Below the pieces are notes generated by a model that saw only the letters and a list, made by a program, of their open reading frames with translations, was not told the DNA's origin and searched no databases. A program made the position numbers and the translations under genes. From JBDUDK01 sp040002995 (GTDB lineage Bacteria > Actinomycetota > Acidimicrobiia > Acidimicrobiales > Ilumatobacteraceae), in assembly GCA_040002995.1 (NCBI GenBank), contig JBDUDK010000012.1, forward strand, positions 1 to 20,040: a DNA stretch of 20,040 nucleotides. Reading direction: 5' to 3'. Each line of letters opens with the position of its first letter. Position 1 is the first letter of the stretch. Shown here one piece after another: positions 14,734 through 20,040 of this stretch.

Positions 14734-16048
14734 TCCGCCTTTGACGGAAAGTCTGATCGGAGTGTGGGAGCTGCCTCTGAGCGGCAGGCTCCGCTCGCGG
14801 ATCGGGTGACTCGGCCCTCGCCTTGATCCCGCGGAGCATTCGCCGTTGCATTGCGAAGTCGCCGAACTCCATCAGCACCACCCCAAGGAGAGCTGTCAGC
14901 GGGTGTCGCCAGTCATAAACGGCGCGGATACGGGTGACGAGGCGGGTGCCGCTGTCGGCAGTGGGCGTCAATCGCCACACCCACGTGCTCTCCGGCTTGC
15001 TCCACAGCAACCACCGGTTGAGTTCGAACGAATGGACCTTGAGAGCCGTGCGATCGGACGGCGTGGGCGACGGCGACATCGGTACCCATTGGCCGATCTC
15101 GAGGTGCTGGAACCCGGGCACGATTGTGGTGGCGCTGGGATGGCCGAGATTGTCCAGCAGATCGTTGCTGTACCAGCCGGCACGAAGGCAGCCGACCTGT
15201 ACGAGCCACGGCCAGACCGCCTCGGGAGGTGCGTGGATCGCGATCGCTCTGGTTGCCCGGAACTGGGCGTGGGGAAGTAGTTCGTCGCCGGGGAAGGCCT
15301 CGGCGATCTCGCCCTGTGTGGCGCCCCAGTGGCGGTGCCATTTCCTGAAGAGGGGTGCAGCGAGGAACGCGGGAATGTCGTGGAGAACATCGCACATCTC
15401 AGCGACTAGGACCCGACGCGTTCGCGTTGCTGTCTTGGCTGTTGTGCCGGTGTCACTTGCCGCAGCCAACCCGACGGCTGAGGTCTCCCGATCTGCCGCG
15501 GCAACGAGACCAGCGTCCCAACCGGGCGCACGACCACCGCATGGCGGCTCCACCTGCCCGGTATCAACTCCGGCACTCCTAAGCAGCCACGAGGTCACCG
15601 AGTTCGAGTTCCACATCTCACCGGCGCCGAGTTCGTCTCGGCCCCACACATGCATGGGCACCGACGGCACCAGATCGAGGAGTCGTCGTGCACAGGCAAC
15701 GTCGACGTCCACGCTCACCGTGGAGATGGCCTCCTCAGCATCGGGGATATCGCCTTCCCACCAGCGTCGGATCTCGTAGCGGAATCGCCGAAATCCCCCG
15801 GCCCATTTCGTTCCTACGGGGCCTTCAGCCACGACGCCTCGCCGTTCTCCGTGGGAGTCGGGAATCGGCGCCATCTCGATGACGAAGCGACCTTCGGGAA
15901 CGATGACCGCGAGCGCAGAGTGGTAGAGGTCGTAGGTGCGACGTCGTTGGACCAGCGCCGAGAGCGCCTCAAACACCTTGCCGCTGACCCTGACAACGCG
16001 CTGGCCCGCCCCGAGCGGGATCCAGTACAGCTCCACGGATGCAGCCAC
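14624..16048 (-). CDS. Two-domain protein: papain-like-fold candidate domain plus SRPBCC domain
   Basis: A 474-residue protein from GTG 16048. Residues 1-185 form a domain seen in actinobacterial hypothetical proteins: VELYWIPLGAGQ, DLYHSAL (His43), FRYEIRRWW and GEMWNSNSVTSWLL (147-156). The His motif and the later Asn-Ser segment recall permuted papain-like folds (PPPDE/LRAT type), with Ser where Cys would be; this is inference. Residues 186-215 are a low-complexity linker. Residues about 216-412 are an SRPBCC (START-like) ligand-binding domain: FRATRAIAIHAPPEAVWPWL, GWYSNDLLDNLG, RWLLWSKPESTWVWRL and VLMEFGDFAMQRRMLRGI. The last ~60 residues are basic and unlike the family, and run antisense into the methyltransferase gene, so a lost stop is likely. 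The two domains may be two fused genes. Confidence 0.78.
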   Translation of the reverse strand: MAASVELYWIPLGAGQRVVRVSGKVFEALSALVQRRRTYDLYHSALAVIVPEGRFVIEMAPIPDSHGERRGVVAEGPVGTKWAGGFRRFRYEIRRWWEGDIPDAEEAISTVSVDVDVACARRLLDLVPSVPMHVWGRDELGAGEMWNSNSVTSWLLRSAGVDTGQVEPPCGGRAPGWDAGLVAAADRETSAVGLAAASDTGTTAKTATRTRRVLVAEMCDVLHDIPAFLAAPLFRKWHRHWGATQGEIAEAFPGDELLPHAQFRATRAIAIHAPPEAVWPWLVQVGCLRAGWYSNDLLDNLGHPSATTIVPGFQHLEIGQWVPMSPSPTPSDRTALKVHSFELNRWLLWSKPESTWVWRLTPTADSGTRLVTRIRAVYDWRHPLTALLGVVLMEFGDFAMQRRMLRGIKARAESPDPRAEPAAQRQLPHSDQTFRQRRITSVGHAIPPRMAIASPTRGRRIRIPSSRGRTGVVR

Positions 16049-16170
16049 GCTCTCATCTAACCCTGGACGGCTTGTCGCCAGTAGGGCCAGAGGTCCTGCG
16101 CGTCAGCCGCACAGGTCTATCGGTCGGGAGCGACCCGAACACCCGTCCAGCGCGCGATCGACCGGCGCCG

Positions 16171-16569
16171 CTACCGCCGACTCAACAGCCTCTTCAAGCG
16201 GACTAGGTCGTCCCGCACAGTGTCGGCATCTCGGGCGAACTCCTCGTCGCTCACCCCGGTGAGCCGACGCAGGGTGAATACGACTTCGCACCCGTCGTCG
16301 TCGGCCAAGACGCGCATCGGGTTGTAGAAGACCCGTCCGTCCGGCAGCGCGACATGGTGATCGAGCACGCCGTAGTCGTTTGGCGGGGCCATGGTGACCA
16401 CGATGCGACCCATTGGCGACTCGGCGACCCACTGCCCGTCGATGAGCTCGATCGATCCACTGAGCCCGGCCGCCCACTCCGGGAGATTGGCCGGGTCGGC
16501 TGCGTAGGCGTAGACCTCGGCGAGCGGCCGATCGATGGTCTCGCTGACGTGCACCGAACGGAGCGCCAT
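16171..16569 (-). CDS. SRPBCC family protein
   Basis: A 132-residue single-domain SRPBCC/polyketide-cyclase-like protein. It starts SVHVSETIDRPLAEVYAYAA, the typical first strand and helix, continues with DPANLPEWAAGLSGS and VVFTLRRLTGVSDEEFARDA, and ends in a long C-terminal helix (DTVRDDLVRLKRLLSRR) that would close the hydrophobic ligand pocket. Cytoplasmic; the ligand is unknown. ATG 16569 has AGAGGA about 5 nt upstream. It precedes the larger SRPBCC fusion gene by 122 nt on the same strand, so two START-like proteins lie in tandem. Confidence 0.85.
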   Translation of the reverse strand: MALRSVHVSETIDRPLAEVYAYAADPANLPEWAAGLSGSIELIDGQWVAESPMGRIVVTMAPPNDYGVLDHHVALPDGRVFYNPMRVLADDDGCEVVFTLRRLTGVSDEEFARDADTVRDDLVRLKRLLSRR

Positions 16570-16586
16570 GGCTTTCCTCTTACGTC

Positions 16587-16596
16587 CTAGCGCTAG
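16587..16596. promoter_or_regulatory. Palindrome upstream of the SRPBCC gene (possible operator)
   Basis: CTAGCGCTAG is a perfect 10-bp palindrome, flanked by GTC on the left and, after one extra base, GAC on the right. It lies 17 bp upstream of the ATG at 16569, where a repressor site would block transcription or ribosome access. No regulator gene is adjacent, so the role is a guess. Confidence 0.25.
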
Positions 16597-16824
16597 CGAC
16601 GGTGATGATCTAGGGACTGTCCGGGGTGAGCGGCCGTCGATCCAATCGCCGCACTGCGCGTCGATCTCCGAATTGCGTCGCTCGGCGTCTGGCCGACCGC
16701 TTCGAGCACAGTGGGGAGTTGCTCAGCATTGTCGGGTTTCGACCAACAGTGGAACTTGGCCGGCGAGGAAGCTAGACGTCCTGCGCGCACGCGCGGCGAC
16801 GTGTGTGTAGTACGGCCGCGGGAT

Positions 16825-16843
16825 ACCTCGCGGCACCCGAGGT
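16825..16843. terminator. Hairpin downstream of the ferredoxin gene
   Basis: ACCTCG (16825-16830) pairs with CGAGGT (16838-16843) across a 7-nt loop, 22 bp beyond the ferredoxin stop. On the plus strand a TTTT run follows at 16849-16852; on the minus strand, the direction of the ferredoxin transcript, no T-tract follows. It could be a processing or pausing hairpin, or an intrinsic terminator for plus-strand transcription. Confidence 0.35.
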
Positions 16844-16864
16844 GGTCGTTTTGCTCGCTAAGTC

Positions 16865-17263
16865 CTAGTCAGCGAACACGTCCTTGCTGTGCTGGATGAA
16901 GAACGTGTGGTCGTGGCCCTTGTTGGGATCGTTCGGGTTGTACTTCGGGCCGTTCGGCGCTCCGTTGGGGAGATGCTCGTCGGAGTAGATCGCGCCAACG
17001 GGGCACACATCGGTCTGATAGCACGCGGTGCACGAGGTGCACTCCTCGAGGTTCACGTAGAGGATGCTGTCACCGAACACTCCGATTGTCTCGGGGTCGG
17101 GTGCGTGCTGGTTCTCGATAGTTCCGTTCCCCGCTTGGGCCTCGGAGAACAGGATGTTCTTCTGCGGGTCGAACTCGTAGATGCACTGCACCGGACAGAC
17201 ATCGACGCAGGCCCGATCCTTCACGTCGATGCAGGCTTCGGTGATGATCGCGAGTCCGGCCAC
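16865..17263 (-). CDS. Seven-iron-type ferredoxin with a long insertion between cluster motifs
   Basis: A 132-residue ferredoxin. The first cluster motif, CIDVKDRACVDVCPVQCIY, has Cys11, 19, 23 and 27 in the spacing of FdxA-type 7Fe ferredoxins (3Fe-4S plus 4Fe-4S). The second is CTSCTACYQTDVCPVGAIY with Cys75, 78, 81 and 87. Two features are unusual: about 47 residues separate the motifs, roughly 25 more than in standard FdxA, and the last spacing is CxxCxxC-x5-CP instead of x3. It would carry electrons in the cytoplasm to an unknown partner such as a P450 or oxidoreductase. GTG 17263 has AGGAG 6 nt upstream, overlapping the stop of the cyclic-nucleotide-binding gene 9 nt away, so the two are coupled. 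Confidence 0.88.
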   Translation of the reverse strand: MAGLAIITEACIDVKDRACVDVCPVQCIYEFDPQKNILFSEAQAGNGTIENQHAPDPETIGVFGDSILYVNLEECTSCTACYQTDVCPVGAIYSDEHLPNGAPNGPKYNPNDPNKGHDHTFFIQHSKDVFAD

Positions 17264-17272
17264 GTCAGCTCC

Positions 17273-17722
17273 TCATGAAGGTCGTGGGGGAGAGTTACCC
17301 ACCGCGTTTGAAGAGTAGACGGCCCGCAGCTGAGCGGCCATCGACGCCAGCAGTCCCGCGGCGAGGCTGGGCATGTCGCGAACAAGCACCTTGAACATGC
17401 GGTGCCCGAGCGCGCCGACGACGAGAGGAGTGGTCGCCCGCACGGTGGCGGATCGGGGACCAGGGTCGAGGAGTCCCAGTTCACCAAAGTGGGCGCCCGC
17501 GTCGATAAGGCCGGCCTTGCGCCCATTGCGCATCACCACGGCCTGACCCTCGAGCACGACGAAGAACACATCGCCCATCTCGCCCTCGCGCACGACGTCG
17601 GTGCCGGCCGCCACGTCGACGATGTCGAGGTGGCGGGCGATGATCCGAAGGTCGCCCGTCGTGCAGAGCGCGAAGAGCGGGACATTCCGTAGCTTCTCGA
17701 CCTGCAAGGCTCGCGAAACCAT
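17273..17722 (-). CDS. Cyclic nucleotide-binding domain protein
   Basis: A 149-residue protein that is essentially one CNMP-binding domain: VEKLRNVPLFALCTTGDLRI at the start, VREGEMGDVFFVVLEGQAVV, and the phosphate-binding cassette FGELGLLDPGPRSATVRA with Glu81 and Arg90, the residues that hold the cAMP ribose and phosphate. There is no helix-turn-helix, so it is a stand-alone sensor or partner subunit, not a CRP-type transcription factor. ATG 17722 is the natural start; the frame upstream runs antisense through the transporter gene. It is followed 9 nt later by the ferredoxin gene. Its start codon overlaps the divergent transporter start. Confidence 0.87.
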   Translation of the reverse strand: MVSRALQVEKLRNVPLFALCTTGDLRIIARHLDIVDVAAGTDVVREGEMGDVFFVVLEGQAVVMRNGRKAGLIDAGAHFGELGLLDPGPRSATVRATTPLVVGALGHRMFKVLVRDMPSLAAGLLASMAAQLRAVYSSNAVGNSPPRPS

Positions 17723-19994
17723 GGGGGCGCACGATACTGCGAGTGTCGAGGGAGCGATCTCGGCGAGGGCGGGCAGTCGTTCGCTGATCGTCCGCCATCG
17801 CCGGGGCATCTTGGTTGCGGCCGTATTCCTCGTGGTGGCGGCGGCGGTGGCCGGGCTGAACGTTGCCCGCTCGCTCTCGGTCGGTGGGTTCGTCGCCGAC
17901 TCGTCGGAGTACGAGCGGGGGCGCAAGATACTCACCGAGCAGTTGCACGGCGGCACGCCCAACTTCGTGTTGCTCGTCACCGTGCGCGGTGCGCCCCTTC
18001 ATGACATTGCCGTGGATTATCCGGCCGTCAAGGAGGCGGGGACGGCGCTGACGCTCGAGTTGCGCCGGCAGCCCGGTGTTCTCGCCTCCGACTCGTATTG
18101 GACGTTCGGCAGCATTGAGCAGTTGCGCAGCTCGGACCAAACGCAGGCTCTCGTTTTTGCGGTGTTGGCGGGCGACGAAGATGCCGTTCGCCATACTGCG
18201 GCGCGCCTCACGAAGTTGTTCACCCGCGACACCGACCTCCTCTCGGTGCGGGTCGGTGGGTCGGCGGAGGTCGCGCGGCAGGTCGGCGTGCAGGCCGAGC
18301 GAGACCTGCGCAAGGCCGAGCTGCTCGCGGCTCCGTTCACGTTCGTCGCGCTCGTCCTCGTCTTCGGGGGCCTCCTCGCGGCGCTGCTGCCGTTGGCCGT
18401 CGCCCTGTTCGCGGTGGTCAGCACGTTCGCCGTTCTGCGCATTCTGACTGAGTTCACAAGTGTGTCGATCTTTTCGCTGAACCTCACGACCGCGCTGGGC
18501 CTCGGATTGGCCATCGACTACAGCCTCTTCGTCCTCTCGCGCTACCGCGAGGAACGGGGGCAGGGCCACGATATGGACCTCGCTCTGCGTAGGACGATGC
18601 AAACAGCGGGACGCACAGTGGTCTTCAGCGCGGCGACCGTGGCCGTGTCGCTCGCCGCGCTGTTGCTCTTTCCGATGGCCTACCTGAAGTCGTACGCGTA
18701 CGGCGGCATCACAGTCGTCACCGCCGCTGCTCTCGGAGCGCTCACCATTCTTCCCGCGCTGATTGTCGTCCTCGGCGATCGAGTAACCGGCTCACGAAAA
18801 CCGCGGGCTGGTGGCCAAGGCTTCTGGGGCCGTCAGGCGGTCCGAGTCATGCGCCGTCCCGTGCTCGTCACAGTGGCCGTTACCGCGGCATTGCTGGCAT
18901 TGGGAGCGCCGTTCCTGCACCTTCGCGTCGGCCTGATCGACGACCGAGTCATTCCGCACCGCTTCAGCTCCCGAGCCGTCGATGACGCAATCCGAGAGAA
19001 CTTCAGCACGAGAGAGGCCGATGCCATCGCCGTCGTCGTCCTCGGGCTGCCGGGCAATGACAAGGCGCACCAGCAAGAGATTCATGAGATTGCCATGAAG
19101 TTGGTGGACGTCGGCTTCTCGAACCACGTGGACGGGGCGACGGGTCACTACCAGCTGGTGATCGCGGGGCTCCAGGACCTCACCACGAAGCGGTTCGAGA
19201 CGGCGGGATCGACGTGGTTTTCAATCGTCCCCTCCGAGGAGGCCATCTCGTGGCAGAGCGAACGGATTGTTCGTGAGGTGCGCGCGATGGATCTCGGTCA
19301 CCCGTTCCTCGTCACCGGACCGACGGCTCGCTTCGTTGACTCCAAGGATGCGGTCAACGCCCGGCTCCCGTACGCGCTAGGCGCGATCGCGCTCGTCACC
19401 TTCATCGTGCTCTTCGCGTTGCTCGGCAGCGTGATCGTGCCGTTGAAGGCCGTGATGGTGAACATCTTGAGTCTGGGCGCCACGTTCGGCGCCATGGTGT
19501 GGGTGTTCCAGGACGGCCATCTCGCGTCGCTCCTCGACATCACCCCGACGGGCTTCATCGACGTGTTCACCCCGATACTGATGTTCTGCGTCGCCTTCGG
19601 TCTGTCGATGGACTACGAGGTCTTCCTCCTCTCGCGCATCAAGGAGGATTACGACCTCAGTGGCGACAACTCGCACGCGGTCGCCGCCGGTCTCGACCAC
19701 ACCGGCCGCCTCGTGACGGCGGCGGCTGGGCTTCTCGCGATCGTGTTCATCACGTTCATGACCTCGGCCGTCTCGGTCGTGAAGCTCGTCGGGCTCGGGC
19801 TGACGCTCGCCGTGCTCGTCGACGCGTTCGTCATCCGCGCCACCCTCGTGCCGGCGATCATGAAACTCGCCGGCCGCTCGAACTGGTGGGCACCGCGACC
19901 GCTCCGGCGTTTCCATCTCCGGTTCGGTATCTGGGAGCGTGAACCCTCGATCGAAATGGACCGGCTCCGTCGCGTGCCGGACCCGGATTCTTAG
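17721..19994 (+). CDS. MMPL family (RND superfamily) transporter
   Basis: A 757-residue polytopic protein with two MMPL repeats. Helix 1 is at about 29-47 and is followed by a large external loop (~50-200). Helices 2-6 lie at about 200-365, helix 7 at about 380-400, a second external loop follows, and helices 8-12 lie at about 549-720. The proton-relay Asp-Tyr pairs are present in both halves: GLAIDYSLFVLSRYRE with Asp266/Tyr267 and GLSMDYEVFLLSRIKE with Asp631/Tyr632, as in MmpL3. It probably exports lipids or other hydrophobic compounds using the proton gradient. The start is ATG 17721; the open frame upstream is antisense to the cyclic-nucleotide gene. No adaptor or lipid-synthesis gene is next to it. 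Confidence 0.9.
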   Translation: MGAHDTASVEGAISARAGSRSLIVRHRRGILVAAVFLVVAAAVAGLNVARSLSVGGFVADSSEYERGRKILTEQLHGGTPNFVLLVTVRGAPLHDIAVDYPAVKEAGTALTLELRRQPGVLASDSYWTFGSIEQLRSSDQTQALVFAVLAGDEDAVRHTAARLTKLFTRDTDLLSVRVGGSAEVARQVGVQAERDLRKAELLAAPFTFVALVLVFGGLLAALLPLAVALFAVVSTFAVLRILTEFTSVSIFSLNLTTALGLGLAIDYSLFVLSRYREERGQGHDMDLALRRTMQTAGRTVVFSAATVAVSLAALLLFPMAYLKSYAYGGITVVTAAALGALTILPALIVVLGDRVTGSRKPRAGGQGFWGRQAVRVMRRPVLVTVAVTAALLALGAPFLHLRVGLIDDRVIPHRFSSRAVDDAIRENFSTREADAIAVVVLGLPGNDKAHQQEIHEIAMKLVDVGFSNHVDGATGHYQLVIAGLQDLTTKRFETAGSTWFSIVPSEEAISWQSERIVREVRAMDLGHPFLVTGPTARFVDSKDAVNARLPYALGAIALVTFIVLFALLGSVIVPLKAVMVNILSLGATFGAMVWVFQDGHLASLLDITPTGFIDVFTPILMFCVAFGLSMDYEVFLLSRIKEDYDLSGDNSHAVAAGLDHTGRLVTAAAGLLAIVFITFMTSAVSVVKLVGLGLTLAVLVDAFVIRATLVPAIMKLAGRSNWWAPRPLRRFHLRFGIWEREPSIEMDRLRRVPDPDS

Positions 19995-20001
19995 CCGCTC
20001 C

Positions 20002-20017
20002 TCGCGAGGGCTCGCGA
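20002..20017 (+). terminator. Hairpin after the transporter gene
   Basis: TCGCGA-GGGC-TCGCGA forms a 6-bp stem with a 4-nt loop, 7 bp after the transporter stop. There is no T-tract, so it may be a weak terminator or a 3' stabilising hairpin. Nothing else is visible in the last 46 bp. Confidence 0.3.
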
Positions 20018-20040
20018 CGGTTGTGCGCGTGTCGTTTCGC

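Larger units (their letters stand above)
16570..16864. other. Intergenic region of 295 bp
   Basis: Between the SRPBCC gene and the ferredoxin gene, both on the minus strand, no reading frame shows family features or a credible start. It contains a 10-bp palindrome near the SRPBCC start and a hairpin near the ferredoxin stop, listed separately. I saw no tRNA-like cloverleaf and no known RNA motif. Confidence 0.6.

Noticed and set aside
14934..15779. A 281-codon plus-strand frame
   Set aside because: It is antisense to the SRPBCC fusion gene, which has strong domain matches; this frame is Ser/Arg/Pro-rich with no family features.
17481..18602. A 373-codon minus-strand frame
   Set aside because: It is antisense to the MMPL transporter and out of frame with the cyclic-nucleotide gene; its composition is highly charged, with no motif.
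1..20040. tRNA, rRNA, CRISPR arrays, integrases, attachment sites
   Set aside because: No cloverleaf with a CCA-type end, no regularly spaced repeats and no recombinase or transposase domain were seen on either strand.

Overview
The window is GC-rich bacterial chromosome, densely packed on both strands, with many GTG starts and clear Shine-Dalgarno sites in front of several genes. The gene families point to Actinomycetota: a SigE-type ECF sigma factor, an ECF42/DGPF module, an MSMEG_1061-type flavoprotein, an MmpL-like transporter and an amt-PII pair. An uncultivated lineage such as Acidimicrobiia would fit, but the sequence alone does not settle the class. I saw no rRNA, tRNA, CRISPR array, phage gene or intact insertion sequence.

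Layout. 1-1080 (minus): the 5' part of a class III adenylate cyclase preceded by an epoxide-hydrolase-like alpha/beta hydrolase. 1141-2218 (plus): an ECF sigma factor overlapping a single-pass membrane protein that may be its regulator. 2232-2710 (minus): a DUF952 gene and a short upstream reading frame that looks like a GNAT remnant. 2735-4021 (plus): a class III aminotransferase. 4028-5611 (minus): the nitrogen pair amt-glnB/K, with a palindrome-rich upstream region. 5718-6995 (minus): three small membrane or exported proteins of unknown function. 7093-9324 (minus): a PPOX flavoprotein, an ECF42 sigma factor lacking its N-terminus, and its DGPF partner broken by three frameshifts. 9413-9976 (plus): a methyltransferase. 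9984-11243 (minus): a hypothetical protein and a PhzF-family protein. 11328-13630 (plus): a GrpB-phosphotransferase fusion followed by a serine hydrolase. 13631-13912 (minus): a small membrane protein. 13969-14733 (plus): a second methyltransferase. 14624-16569 (minus): a two-domain protein ending in an SRPBCC domain, and a stand-alone SRPBCC protein. 16865-17722 (minus): a cyclic-nucleotide-binding protein and an unusual ferredoxin in one operon. 17721-19994 (plus): an MMPL/RND transporter whose start codon overlaps that of the divergent cyclic-nucleotide gene.

The best functional units are amt-PII (ammonium uptake and nitrogen sensing), the sigma/membrane-protein pair, the cAMP-sensor/ferredoxin operon and the hydrolase/cyclase pair. 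The rest looks like a mixed accessory region of small enzymes. I found no clearly new defence or biosynthetic system. The points most worth checking are the decaying ECF42-DGPF module, the GrpB-CPT fusion, the papain-like/SRPBCC fusion with a possible Cys-to-Ser change, and the atypical ferredoxin.
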